Below, piece after piece: positions 46,401-57,179 of a stretch of DNA of 64,000 nt. The position numbers and the translations under genes were made by a program. The DNA is from Nautilus pompilius (taxonomy: Eukaryota; Mollusca; Cephalopoda; Nautilida; Nautilidae). The notes under the pieces are model-generated. The model did no database searches. It worked only from the letters and a program-made list of their open reading frames with translations, and was not told the DNA's origin. How positions within the stretch are numbered: position 1 is the stretch's first letter; every line of letters begins with the position of its first letter. The DNA is taken from NCBI GenBank assembly GCA_018389105.1, contig JACATO010000031.1:372001-436000 (forward strand), written 5' to 3'.

Positions 46401-49400
46401 TCAAGAACTTTTTAACATCACCTTCAAATCTCTTGTTTTCATTTATGGCAGCATTGGATCATACTCTAAAAAAATTGTGTAAACAAATATACTTCTCTGT
46501 TGGACTTTCTTCAACAACCTTATTAGCTCCAAGATACTGCTTTTATCCCCATGCAAATACCCTGTATCTAAATCTTATGGCTCCAACAAAAGTATTTTGA
46601 TCTTGATTCGGTTTTGTGCTAGCGCGCGTGTTGTAGACTGACTGGCTCTGACTAAATTGCAGGTGTATTTATGTCTACGAACTGGAAGAAGGTTTGAACA
46701 ATTTTAAAGCCGTGAGAAATCACAGGCACACGGATTAGCATCAGCTAATATTAAATTTTATAAAAAAAACTGTACAGCTCCAGAATCAGCATCAGGAACA
46801 ATTATGTGCATGAAGAACACTTCTGAAAATTGTCAATACTTTACTTTGTGGGGCATGGCAAGACATCCCAATTAAAGGAGAAGAATTTCAATGTTGAGTT
46901 CCACGTCACTGGTATCTGTTTGCCTCTTTACCAATTTTAATTGTCTTGAAAAGTTTTGTATCACCTTAGTGATAAGTCTTGGGAAATTGTGAATCAGACA
47001 AATTGTGCACTTTCTAAGGTAATTTAAATGCTCTTTCCTTTCCAAGGAAGCATAAAACTCCAAGAACAAACAGCATTGTATGAGCTTCTCACAAAACTAG
47101 TCATAAATCCAGCTACTAAGAGAATACAATCTGATATTATACCTCAAGCTTTCCCCATCTTTGGAAGTAGTACTTGACTGCATTAGGCAGAATTTTTCTA
47201 GAAAAAATGTTGATGAATACAGGCTTTGTTTTAAAAAATTAAACCCAGAAGTTTTTTTTGCATGTACCCACAAACCAAAAACTTTTACAGCTGAAAGATC
47301 TTTCAGCGAGCTATGATGAATCAAAAGCCTGGCTTTGAAGTACAACATCACAAGAGATTAAACGATCTCGTGGTTTGCTGGTTGCTGAAATTAATCCACA
47401 GTAAATTACACAAGATATAAGACAAACACCACAATCTTTGGTGTGTTTTAGTAAAGAAAGTCTAGTAATGATATAGCACTTAATTTTATTTTTCATATAA
47501 CATATCTATAAACTTATGATTGAAAAAATAAAATAAGATATAAATACATCCTATAATTTAAATTCTGGTGTTGCTATTTTATAAGCCATATTCTCTTTTT
47601 TGCTTTACAAAATATTTTTTTATAATAAGAAATTACTAAAAGCCACTAAATTTGCCTTGCAAGATAAAAATTGAACAATTCAATGCAAAATTTTGCTTTG
47701 ATGTTGCAAATTTTATGTATAACTGCTTTTAATTGTATATCATCAATCAATAAATCGTCTTAATTTTCCTTCTTTTTTTTTTGTTTCATATAATTTCTGG
47801 AAGATTACATTTTTTATGTTTTACAGAAAAATCAGACTGGTTACTGAGATCCTAGATCCCACACTGAGAAATTGTGGCAAACATATATATTCAGTACCTG
47901 TATACACTATGTACAGGTTACTTCAAAATCCAATGGGACCAAAAAGTCTCAGCAGTATTGTACTAAATTTTGCTTTGTTTTTTTTTTTTAATAAAGAGCA
48001 TGACAAATATTTAGTTTATCCTATCAGAACAAACTAGCCAGGGCAGAGCACTTTACTGAAAAACAGAATTGAATGTGATAATGAAATAAAGCAGACATCT
48101 TGAAAACATGTATGGTCGGGACATTTAGTGAATCTGCCTGCTTTCATGTTTTGTTAAAATTGGTAATATAAATTTCTTGGGTCTGCTATTTAACAATAAT
48201 ATAAGTTTCACCAATTGTGGTGATGAAAACGTTCTTGAAAAGTGTACCTGTAGAATCTTTCTTGATTTTACAGTTTACCCGCCTGTGTATCCGGGCTATG
48301 TTTCCAATTCTTGTGATTCTACAGCTCCACCACCTCTACAGCCATATCCAGGTATTGTGTAACAGCTTGTTTATTAATCACCCAATATTTCACATTGGCT
48401 TTTATTTACTTATTTGGTAACAGATGTTATTGTAAATTACATCTGCATGATGTGAACATTTTAGTTAGTTATGTTACTTGAAGGTTTATCAATTCTCAGT
48501 TACTATATCCACTTAAGTAAATAATTCAGGGAGCATTCTTAATGGAAGTTGTTGTTATACAGTGATGATTTGACATAAGTAAATAGGCTTATCTGCGTGT
48601 CAGGGAATACCATTCTAGTCATATGATAAGTACATCAATGCAAGTTATAAGACCAGATACAGATCAGAAGAAACCACAGATGGTAGACAACCATACTACT
48701 GATGGACTTTGAAAGTGGATGCATAGTTGGGCAATGAAACATTGGTAGAAGTTAGTGGGTAGTCTGTAAGGTACTGGATATTTTGTTGTTAGCTGTTAAC
48801 AAGGTGATTGTCCAGATTAAGAGAAGCCATAAGATAGCCATTCATATGTGCCACCTGGATGCTCAAAGCCAACAGAATGGAAATCTTGTGTTGTGGAGAG
48901 AAGCATGGAAAATGAACTTTATAACTGGCTGCAAATATGGAGAGCATATGTAAGTATTCACAATGAATATCAAGTATTCTCTCCACATTGTAGGGGACAA
49001 TGGAATAGTGGTGAGATGCAAAATATGCTGCTACCACATCCACCTGCATACAGGAATTTTTCACTGAACCAGCTAAAGCCACAGCAAAATATAGCAGTCT
49101 GTCTGTCATGGTGTTGAGTGGGATTTGTGCCACTGGACAGTCACAGCTGTCAATATGGTCCAGTCATCACAAAGGTGGAAAGACAGTTAGGATATCACAA
49201 CTCTACCACGAACTCCTTTGAGCATATGTGGAGTATCTTGGACTGATCCATGCAATAGTGTCCTTATAACCAACTTTCTGGGACTCCCTATGGGCTACAT
49301 TCTCACAGACCAAGATTTCTGATTTTATGAGCACAATATGTTAGCATATTGCAGTTTTGCAACAGAATAAATGGGTGATTTTTCAAGCTTTGGTATCTGT

Positions 49401-52400
49401 TTACCTATGTCAAGCTAACATTGGTTCTTTACACCTATAAGGAATCATTCAAAAATCCCAAAGGTATAGCATGTTGTGTATTTTTTTGTTTTCTTCAGTC
49501 ATCTAAAAAGTATTCACTCGCAAAAGAATAAATAACGCTCTTTTCATTGGAAATACATTTTTAATATGCACTGTGTTCTTTGACTTATACTCCAAACCAA
49601 CAGTGACTGAAATTGTTTAATGAAAACTGTGTGGTATTACTACAAGAATTTTTTTGTCAATTGGGTGAACTAATGCACCTCCTGAAGCATGCAAAATTAT
49701 CCAATCAATAATAAGTGCATGTTTACCAATTGAATTCTATCTATCTATTTCATATACATACCCCAAACAAACCTACCTCATCTCAAAATGTCTTCCATAA
49801 AGTCATGCAACACAAAGTTGTTAAGTCCATGGAAGAAATGGTGTTAATATGGCCATGTACAGGGTATGCAGAGTCACTGAGAAATGTTTTAGGGACTGGT
49901 GTAAAGGAAAGAATACATCACAGACTGCGAAGAAAACCCAGAATGCAAATTGCAGCTGCAAAACTAACATTGAGGTTAAGTTTGGTGAATATGTGCTAAT
50001 TCAATGTACCATGGACATAGTACTGTATAGGTGAGACAAAAGGCCAACCAGATTACAACTGATGGTTGCTGTCTTTACATTTCTGTCTGTCTTCTGCTGG
50101 TGTGAAGTATTCACCATGATTTCTTCCTGGAGTTATGCACCATATCATCTAATCAGAAAACAGCTAAGCATGTTAATCTCTGTTAGCCTAGTTATGAACC
50201 CCAAATGTCAGACAACTTGAAACTGAGCTTACTATTTATTGTACTATCAAAATTGAAATTTTAAGTTGGATTTCTGAATTTCAGTATCTCAAAATCAAAG
50301 AAAATTATTGAAGATAGATAAAACTGACATGTTTGACTTTTTAAAGTAGGCAGTACAACAGCTCAAATGACAGGATCACCTGATGATCACTGATGTCATG
50401 CAGTGACTAAAACAGACACTGGGCTTTCAACACCAGAACTGATGATAACATTTGCAGTTTGTTTGTTTCATATATCTCTCCATGATTACAAACATGTTGA
50501 AAAACTATTTTAACATCCCATTTATCTAGATCATTTTATAAAACAGCTACGTGGTGTGAAAGATTTGATACGTTGTTCTGACTGGTTGAAAGTTTGGTAA
50601 CCTTGTCTTATATTCCAGATAGACTTATTTATGAATGAAGGAAAGAAAAATGGGAAAGTTTGCCAATTTTGACTTATAATCCAAAAAGTAGTATAATTTG
50701 GTTTAAAAAGTATTTATTTGCTATTACTTAAGCACCAAGTCATGCTTACTGAATTGCAATTATATTCAGATTACAGTATATATACAAAATTGAAAATGCC
50801 AAAACTATTGAAATTTCAACAAAATTCTAATTTTTAAACTGAAAAAATGTTTGTTTTTACAGTTCACAAAGAAAGCAAGAGCTGCACTATAGTTTTATCA
50901 GCTCTCTGCATGTCACAGGCTGTCTGTCTTTGTTATATTATGTTGTTTTACTGATGAAGCACACAGCATCCTGGTTCAGATGCCATGGTATTATCAAAAT
51001 AATGAGACAAGCAGGAAGTTGGTCTGTTAGAATCCATATGCAAAGCTTACTTAGCCTTTAATATTTATGAACTAATTTTTTGTTTTCGTTTATCTTCTTT
51101 TAGTTTCACAATAAAAAAAAAAACCTCTTTACTGAGAGCAAAACTTCAGTAAATGTTTTAATTGCTGCCTTCTTTTTTATTCCATCTCATAAGGAAAACC
51201 AAGTTTCATTCCGTGAATGAATGTGTTGAATAAAATCAAAAGCACCAGGGTATCCTTTGGTGAGATGAGACTCTAACAGCAGTTTAAAATTTTTCAAAGA
51301 ATGTTTCTTAGAAGTTGACTTTCAAGATTTTGTTTGTATTCATAATATTAGTATTATTACTAACTACTTAATGATGGGTCTGGATATTTATTTTTTGGGG
51401 GAGAATTCTTTCAACAGATAAATAGCTGTCTTTTTAAAATATCATATAGGTATTTTTACTTTGAGTCTGATTTAGCCATTGGTAGATTGAATCAGCATAT
51501 AGACTGAGGTTATTTATGTATATGTATGATTCCAGCATGACTGCATCAAAACATTGGAATTGCACAGAAGAGAAATAATTAAAAGAACTAGTATTGTGGG
51601 GGGAGGAGGGAACATTTTTGAAGTTGACTAAGCATCTTTAAATATAATTGGATTCATGCTGTACTTTAGAATCAGTCTAAACATTGACCAATTTATAAGT
51701 GCATCTGATCAATTCTATTATACTGTTACTAAATTTTTATTCATTGGTTTCAAGAGATTTTTATCTTCATTTACATGTGATATTGCATTGCCTATCTATA
51801 AGTAGTGCGATGAAGGTTATACTTTGTGATATGAAATTTTGTTTCTTATTTACAGGATCAGTTATGCTATTGATTTAGATCAGTATTATGCTATTACTAG
51901 TTACATTATATGTTTCTATTAAACATTTATGACGACCTACATCGAAAGGCTTGTTAAATTAGATGTTAAACAATGTTTGTTTTTATCTTTATTTGTAAAA
52001 TCCCAGAAAAAAAACTCAAATCTTAGGCAGGAATCACCGTGCTTGATTTTCCATCTAACATTTTTTAACTGGTTTTCCGTCTACCGACCTCAGGTTAATT
52101 GGTCTATAATTTCCGAGATCATCAGTTTTATTTAAACCAAGGATTCGATTTGACTGGAAATTGTACTTGGTGGATAACAGTTTTGATCAGCTATTAATCT
52201 TTACCCTAGATTAATATGACTATCGGGTCTTGTTGTTTATTTGGATACTTTTAAGTCTTTTCCACCTCATTTAGTGGCAGTATGAAGTAGAAACATTTGT
52301 CAGTGATGTAACAGAGTGTCCACAAATATAAGGATGGTTGCTGCAGAATCTACTGATAGTAACAACAATGTATTTTGTTTTTCAGCTATTTATTCATTGT

Positions 52401-55400
52401 GCATTATAATTTTGCTCTTTAAATATTGAAAAAAACATGAAAGAACAAGATGAAACAGATTAAGATGTTCAAAATCTACTCTTGTTTCTAGGAAATGTTG
52501 TTCCACCTTATCCACCAGCTGTTCAAATGCCACAACCCTCTCTTTCACCTTATGGATATGGTCAGCCCCAACCCCAGCCCCCTGCTGGTAAGTAATTTCT
52601 TTTCTCTGTCTATCTGTGTGTGTGTGAGATCTTTAAAAATGTCTTTGTTAAATAATTTAAAAGTAAGTTTCAGTGTATATTTTAAAAATTACAATTATTA
52701 AATTGTTCATGGTGGTTGGCATCATTTACTCCTTCCACAATTTGGGATTGCTCAGCCAGCATAGTATGAGCCACTTTTATTAATAGCTTTATGATATGTG
52801 TAAACTGTATAAAGTCCTTGTAGAGAGTGATTTCTGGACCTTTATGACACTAATTAGTAAAGTGTCAAGTTCTCATATTTTGTAATACCTAAATCATGTA
52901 AGACATAGATGATTGAATTGCTCTTGTAAGCTTGATGCATTCATTAACATTTACTTAGTACAGTTGCCCCCCCTCGGTATTCGCGGGGGTTACGTTCCTA
53001 GAGCACCCGCAAAGAGTGAAAAACCACGAATATTGTACGTGGTCCATAAAAGTGCCTATAAACGTCAAAATATAACGTAAAATATAATTAAAAAAATATA
53101 AGTAAATATATAATAATAATTTAATAAAAAATACAACACTCAGAGAAACACTCGAGATAGCTACACACGGTAAACTGGGATGATGCGGGGCTGCATCTGC
53201 CTGAGACGGCGCCTCGTGTGCAGCAGCCAATCAACAGCGAGGAGAAATGAATAACGCTCTCGGATTGGCTACTTTCAAACCTCCAGCCAATAGCGTTTTA
53301 TTTTATATTGTTATTAATAATTTAGCATTAAAAAGCATGAAAAAATATATATTGCCACGAAGAAAGCCATAAAAAATCACAGAAGATATTTGCGATTCCG
53401 CGAATAACCGAGGCCGCGATTACGCGGGGGGGCGACTGCATAGATAGATGTCAGAAACTAGAACTCGGTCCCCCACAACAGCACTATTCTATTGTATTAG
53501 TGTTTAGACTGCCCACCTCTGAACTTGTACAATTTATTTTCCTTTTCTTAATTGCTTTAATCTGTAGGCTCTACACACTGGTTCCTTTACACTACAGTAG
53601 TTTCCAAAAGTTAAGTAACAAACAAAAAATTTCTAAAATGGCTACAGTTTTATTCATCAAATGTTTAGCAACTCTTTCTTCGTGTACCGCCATTTTTATT
53701 TTAAAAAATATGTCAATGAGCTTGAATAGAAATATATAAATTGGCTTTGGTATATAGGTGTGGAAAACAAAAAGTGGTTTGTTTTCGTATCAGTTTTGGC
53801 TTTAGGATATCTGTTTTGAAGGGCAACATTACAAATGGATAGTCATATTTGTTTTGGCAGTCTTTAGGGTAGAGAGGCCAGAATCACAGACCCGAGTGAC
53901 AGAGTGGTTGAATATGAACAGAAGTGTGATTTCTGTGCTATGGAAAATTTCAAGTATATGAATTTATTGTTTAAAGAACAGTTCAAGGTTGACAATGGTT
54001 CACAGCCCAAGCAGGTGATTGTTATATATCACACTTCACTTGTTGAAGCAGAACTTCAGTATTGACCCAGATTGATTCTGATCTTACTGTGGCTACAGGG
54101 AGGTTGGTATCAGCTTCAATCATCCACAGGAGGCTGCATGGAAGTAGGTTCTATGTGAGATGATCCATGGTGCCTTTGACTCATCACCATAAATAGGAAT
54201 AGTTGAACTGGTGTCATGAACATGCCACTTGGACACTACATGACTGGAGATATGTTCTCTCTACTGAAAAGTCAAGATTTAGCTTTCAATGTGACTTGCA
54301 ACACTTACTCATCTTGAGGGATGGAACATGTTTCCAGTCCACAAACATGAAGAGGGATCACTATGGTAAGATGGTATGAATTTTATTAGGTAGCCATACA
54401 GACCTGCATGTGTCCTGATTTGGTCCTACCTGTTTCTTTGTTTCCCCTAAGAATTATTTGTAATTTACATTTTTTTTTTATAGAAGTTGTTAAAAGGAGA
54501 GGAGTTTGCATTGATCATTTGGTGAATAGAACTTTAACCATTTTGGACATATTTGTAATTGCTTGTTTATTGTTTAACTTTTGAAAAACAGTGTAGTTAA
54601 TACTATATTATATGTGAACTTAATCTAAGTAATTATCTAATCTAGTTTTTGATCAATGTTCTTGATATTGGGCTCCGTCCTAATGTCTGTCTGTTTGCTG
54701 TAATATACACCAGCAAGTATCACAGAGACAAAGTGCCATTTAGCACAAGATACCTGTCAATCAAATTAGATAGGTTATTTTTAGAATTTTGATAACTTAT
54801 ATGCATAAATAAATATTCTCTATTTAACATAACCTTGATTACTTACTAACTTCATTTAATAATAATAATAATAATAAGTGAAGAGGATCAACTTCAATGT
54901 CAAAAGTCTTTTTTTTTTATTATTTTACTGCTTACCTACATTTGCGGCAAAAATTATAGGCGGATTTCATGATTCGATCCAGACAATGTGTATTTACAAA
55001 ATAGGGCACTTTCTTGACAACCAAATCATTAAATACATTCTAGTATTTGATAGGACACCTGAAATTACTGATCACGGCATGAGAGTGAGAGGGCATTCAG
55101 TTGATAAGCTTGTTGCAATAGTCAATCATAATTTTGCCCCATAATTCTTCAATATTTTCATACAACTCGCTCAATTTTGCTGGCTTTGAAGCTCTAATCC
55201 CTCTACCTGGTGTATGCCACATGTTCTCTATTGGATTTCAATCCAGAAATTGAGGAGGCCATTCAAGAAGAGGGGTTGTCATGGTTTGGAACCAGTGTTT
55301 AACGATATTTGCTGTGTGAATAGGGGCATTGCCTGCTGGAGGATCCAAGTCAAGGACAAATTCTCATCAGCATATGGTTCAAGGACATTTCTCAAGATGT

Positions 55401-56617
55401 GCAAATATCTGTTGTTGTTCAAAGTTCCTTCAATTTTGCACGTTGGACCAATCCCATGTCCAGAGAAACATCCACAAATCATAATCCCCTCCTCTGAACA
55501 GTTGGAAGAATACATTTCCGATTGAACTCTTCACCGATTTTGCATCAGACATATTGCACATAGTCAGAACCAAACAAATTGAATTTGGATTCGTCTGACC
55601 AGATGACTTTTGACCACATTTCTGGGGTACAGTCTATGTGCTCCCATGCAAACTTGAGATGGTACAAGCAGTTCTTTTACAAAACAAATGGCTTCTTCCT
55701 GGTGACCATTCCATTTAGTCCAAACTCATGCAGTTAGTTTCTGACAGTTCACACAACGATACCACCCCCCCATCTCCCACTACTGAATTTCCCTATGGAT
55801 GTCCATAGCCGCCTTCATACGATCAGCTTCAAATAGCCTATGGATGCACTGATCCAATCTTTGGGTAGCTTTTCTAGGCTGGCTGGAATGTGGACGATCT
55901 CCATACTGTCCAGTAGCTTGGTAGAGATTCCAGGTTGTCTGCAGTCTGTTTTGGTTCTTCCAATTTCATTGGAGAAATGGGAATAGGAAAATTTCAGCTT
56001 TCAAAGCTCAATAATTGTTGAACAAGTAGTTGGAGAAAGACAAGACTTCCTACCCATTCTAAGAAAATAATAATTAATTATATATTAGCCACACAAGTGA
56101 TAAATATCTATAGGCCTTTAAAATCTTAATATCATATCAAATTATTTAAATGTTCAAAATCCTCTTATAATTTTTGCCATTATAAAAAAATGATTTCTTT
56201 GTCATTTTGAAAATAAAATCTTTCTCGTGTAAATTTGTGCTAGAACTTGAAAAGCATCTGTAAACACTGATAAACTTCCTTTTGTCTGATATATAAACGT
56301 GTTATTGGTTATTTCAGCAAAAGCGATAAACATCTGAAAATTTTTCTCCAAATAATTTTTGCCGCCAATGTACCTTTGGTATGTTTATCATACAGCTTTG
56401 AGTAAAAGCTTACCTTCTTTAAACTCATTCTGCTTTTCCTTTGTGGAGGAGATTCGTGTATCCCACCAACAAATTGTGTGGCTTTGTTATTTAGTTTATG
56501 GCTGAACCTCTTGACAGAATTAATTAATTAACATATTTAAAGGTGAAAATATTTTAAAAGTTTTCTTTCTTTGCAGGGCAGTTTAATCCACAGCAGTATC
56601 CTCCACCATACCAATAA
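34338..56617 (+). CDS. Shisa/CX-like single-pass membrane adaptor protein, 316 aa
   Basis: Nine exons join in frame: 34338-34401, 37523-37750, 38177-38324, 38916-39034, 41696-41743, 44188-44316, 48274-48351, 52492-52587, 56577-56617 (951 nt). Residues 1-21 form a signal peptide (VMAAGILLSL). Residues 34-65 are Ser/Arg-rich, and 72-86 (LLIGGILYVGSSYYL) is a hydrophobic patch. Cysteines 102, 120, 132-133 and 141-142 make the C...CP...CC...CC pattern of the Shisa/CX/WBP1/VOPP1 group (the STMC6 superfamily of Pei and Grishin). Residues about 151-173 are a membrane helix, followed by RRKQR. The tail (187-316) is Pro/Tyr/Gln-rich with PPVY (248-251) and PPPY (312-315), the WW-domain ligand of NEDD4-type ligases. 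So it probably acts as a trafficking adaptor with its six-cysteine domain outside or in the lumen. The gene is well supported; the subfamily is not. Confidence 0.85.
34389..35575 (+). repeat. 46-54 bp minisatellite built from the exon 1 / intron 1 splice junction
   Basis: About 24 units, each with CTGCTATCTCTCG, then GTGAGTGGTGGTGTGGAGTA, then a variable CTGGTCGGGGG-type spacer. The first unit is the functional junction of exon 1 (CTGCTGTCTCTCG|gtgagt). Within exon 1 itself an earlier degenerate GTGTGGAGTACTGG (34350-34363) marks where the unit came from. In all, 25 GTGAGT words stand in register, the first at 34402 and the last at 35570. Long and short spacers (GGGCTGGTC versus GGTC) alternate in the middle, and short ones dominate at the right, so units spread in blocks. 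Confidence 0.95.
34424..34533 (+). repeat. Telomere-like TTAGGG words inside the minisatellite
   Basis: GGGTTAGGGTTAGGGG at 34424 and GGGTTAGGGTTAGG at 34520 replace the usual CTGGTCGGGG spacer in units 1 and 3. They are short and may be slippage products rather than true telomere DNA. Confidence 0.7.
35580..37522 (+). other. Rest of intron 1
   Basis: AT-rich sequence without recognisable exons, except the Tc1 relic listed separately. Confidence 0.55.
36660..37260 (+). mobile_element. Tc1/mariner relic in intron 1
   Basis: Plus-strand broken frames match the Tc1 transposase second half: LLSNKSKFSLHFGCLHVWWK, NEHYADCNMPERDDFYRA, then ELHEALTEEWNT-like text and a MHVQCCSAR-type end. These equal the blocks DESRFxLHxxDGRVRVWR, ERYADCNxxERD and LxEALxEEWNxxP. 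Several stops; inverted ends were not found. Confidence 0.72.
37523..37750 (+). CDS. Shisa/CX-like exon 2 (Ser/Arg-rich region)
   Basis: 228 nt between tttcccctcag and gtaagt, residues 22-97. Rich in RS and SR pairs, then a hydrophobic patch and an Arg/Tyr-rich end (SNYRRYPNR). Confidence 0.88.
37751..38915 (+). other. Introns 2 and 3 around exon 3
   Basis: Apart from exon 3 (38177-38324) this is AT-rich intron with no recognisable element. Confidence 0.55.
38177..38324 (+). CDS. Shisa/CX-like exon 3 (six-cysteine module)
   Basis: 148 nt, residues 98-146. It carries all six module cysteines; key parts are MFICP, QCCGNEGEQRCC and RYFDG. Donor GG|gtaagt. Confidence 0.9.
38916..39034 (+). CDS. 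Shisa/CX-like exon 4 (membrane helix)
   Basis: 119 nt, residues 147-186, with GIVIGSVVACVVLAVIVYCL followed by a basic stop-transfer. Acceptor tttctag, donor AAG|gtttgt. Confidence 0.88.
39035..41589 (+). other. Intron 4, left part
   Basis: AT-rich intron. A less AT-rich patch at 40500-40850 could be an unrecognised old repeat. No protein frame identified. Confidence 0.5.
41590..41688. repeat. 20-bp tandem array beside the exon 5 acceptor
   Basis: Five copies of TTCATTTGCATGTTTACGTC, one shortened to 19 bp and the last diverging. Each holds ATTTGCAT, the octamer bound by POU-class factors (ATGCAAAT on the other strand), and an ACGTC half-site. The array ends 7 bases before exon 5 and supplies much of its pyrimidine tract. 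Confidence 0.92.
41696..41743 (+). CDS. Shisa/CX-like exon 5 (48 nt)
   Basis: 48 nt, phase 1-1, residues 187-202 (DLQDYSKVTCPLQSVP). Acceptor atcatag, donor CAG|gtaagc. Skippable without frame change. Confidence 0.72.
41744..43080 (+). other. Intron 5, left part
   Basis: AT-rich, with an A run near 41940 and a T run near 42420. No exon or repeat recognised. Confidence 0.5.
43080..43860 (-). mobile_element. Tc1/mariner relic in intron 5
   Basis: Minus-strand broken frames resemble the N-terminal half of a Tc1 transposase, notably LKNATNVNVSTQTVCYQF (like the second HTH block xxxxVSxxTVxxRL), followed by GHHKAWQDLR and an area that would hold the first catalytic Asp. Heavily degraded. Confidence 0.58.
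44188..44316 (+). CDS. Shisa/CX-like exon 6 (Pro-rich tail)
   Basis: 129 nt, phase 1-1, residues 203-245, with YVPPPGPTCPLQPQFYP. The acceptor is a tandem CAGCAG, so use of the second AG would drop one Ala. Donor CCA|gtaagt. Confidence 0.85.
44317..45600 (+). other. Intron 6, left part
   Basis: AT-rich. No element or exon recognised. Confidence 0.5.
45600..46200 (-). mobile_element. Tc1/mariner relic in intron 6
   Basis: On the minus strand, frames spell a decayed Tc1 transposase: KRWDDQI with VLFTD nearby, then SEAWGH-like text at the GGGSVMVWG block, and a C-terminal end around ARE-KMSCSI with KG. Many stops. The element may extend right to about 46760; ends not identified. Confidence 0.55.
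46200..48273 (+). other. Intron 6, right part
   Basis: The stretch 46860-47480 has minus-strand ORFs (for example 47351-47097) that look like a decayed protein, but I cannot name the family. The rest is AT-rich intron. Confidence 0.4.
48274..48351 (+). CDS. Shisa/CX-like exon 7 (PPVY motif)
   Basis: 78 nt, phase 1-1, residues 246-271, containing YPPVYPGY and APPPLQPYP. Acceptor ttttacag, donor CAG|gtattg. Confidence 0.83.
48650..49330 (+). mobile_element. Tc1/mariner relic in intron 7
   Basis: Plus-strand frames resemble Tc1: SVMVLSGICATGQSQLSIW (block SVMVWxGIxxxGxTxL) and TNSFEHMWSILD (block LNPIEHLWDxLxRR). Earlier frames match only weakly. Stops and shifts are frequent. Confidence 0.55.
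49331..52491 (+). other. Intron 7, right part
   Basis: AT-rich intron. An ORF of 94 codons at 49715-49999 has no known domain. No exon recognised. Confidence 0.5.
52492..52587 (+). CDS. Shisa/CX-like exon 8 (Pro/Gln-rich)
   Basis: 96 nt, phase 1-1, residues 272-303, with VPPYPPAVQMPQPSLSPYGY. Acceptor gtttctag, donor CTG|gtaagt. Confidence 0.85.
52961..53438. repeat. Tigger/pogo-type MITE in intron 8
   Basis: A 478-bp nonautonomous element. The left end is CAGTTGCCCCCCCTCGGTAT, and the right end on the other strand is CAGTCGCCCCCCCGCGTAAT. These resemble the Tigger terminal repeat, including the following TTCGCGGGG and ACGTTCC words. TA precedes the left end, but the right flank has CATA, so the duplication is imperfect. 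It is GC-rich at both ends and encodes nothing. Three CCAAT-box words lie at 53227, 53263 (reverse) and 53287. Confidence 0.8.
53880..54400 (+). mobile_element. Tc1/mariner relic in intron 8
   Basis: Plus-strand text DWRYVLSTEKSRFSFQCDLQ matches the Tc1 block W..VLFTDESRFxLxxxD. The following part is badly decayed. No inverted ends found. Confidence 0.5.
54857..54877. repeat. AAT microsatellite
   Basis: Short (AAT)n run just left of the Tc1 element. Confidence 0.85.
54939..56370 (-). mobile_element. Tc1/mariner element with both inverted ends (inactive)
   Basis: The left end is CATTTGCGGCAAAAATTAT; the right end on the minus strand is CATTGGCGGCAAAAATTAT. Each is flanked by TA, giving 1432 bp, a typical Tc1 length. 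The transposase runs on the minus strand from an ATG at 56057 (MGRKSCLSPTTCSTIIEL, the first HTH) through GRTKTDC, SDESKFNLFGSD, ICGCFSGHGIGP and NPIENMWHTPGRGIRASKP. Several stops and frame changes make it a fossil, but it is the best preserved Tc1 copy here. Confidence 0.86.
56577..56617 (+). CDS. Shisa/CX-like exon 9 (C-terminal PPPY and stop)
   Basis: 41 coding nt, residues 304-316 (QFNPQQYPPPYQ) then TAA. The acceptor ctttgcag is strong. The PPPY motif sits one residue from the C-terminus. Confidence 0.86.
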
Positions 56618-56669
56618 ACATGAGGATACATTCACTGTTTTTTTTCAGTACAGATATTTCTCATTTACA

Positions 56670-56675
56670 AATAAA
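56670..56675 (+). terminator. First poly(A) signal of the Shisa/CX-like gene
   Basis: AATAAA stands 53 nt after the stop codon. Further AATAAA words occur downstream (for example near 60320 and 61590), so longer 3' UTRs are possible. Confidence 0.4.
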
Positions 56676-57179
56676 TGAAAATATATATATATATAATGAT
56701 TAAAATTTCTTTCTGTATTTCACTGAGAGATATATTATAAATGTAAATGTTTTTATTGTTTGTAGATAATTAGAAAAAAAAAAATATATATATATATGTT
56801 AGAGCAATGCTTTATCTGTTGAGCATCATATACATACATGAGTAAACAACCTGTAATCCAACCTCCAGTTATCCAACTCTGCCAATATAATCTAAGATTA
56901 GAGATTAGTTCATTTTTGGCCATACAAACTTTGTAGTTCATAAGTCAGTCACCAGTTATCTGTACATGCTCAGATTGCTTCTTCTCAGATGATTAGCATC
57001 TTTTACTTCATTATTGATCTCTTGTACTCTCTCTTTCTAATGATTTTTATCAGTGATAATAATTGTAGTAATTGCAATATGTCATCTAATAATGCTAGTA
57101 ATAGTTTAGCTAGTTCTCTGACAAGCAATCCAAAGAAAGCTGCTGTTGGATAAGAGGCAACACTTGTTTAAAATCAGTG

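Noticed and set aside
46872-47351. Host exons in intron 6 on the minus strand
   Set aside because: Broken protein-like text with many stops and no consistent splice sites; more likely an unidentified transposon relic.
48789-49133. Overlapping plus and minus ORFs as small host genes
   Set aside because: They lie inside a Tc1 relic and read better as decayed transposase.
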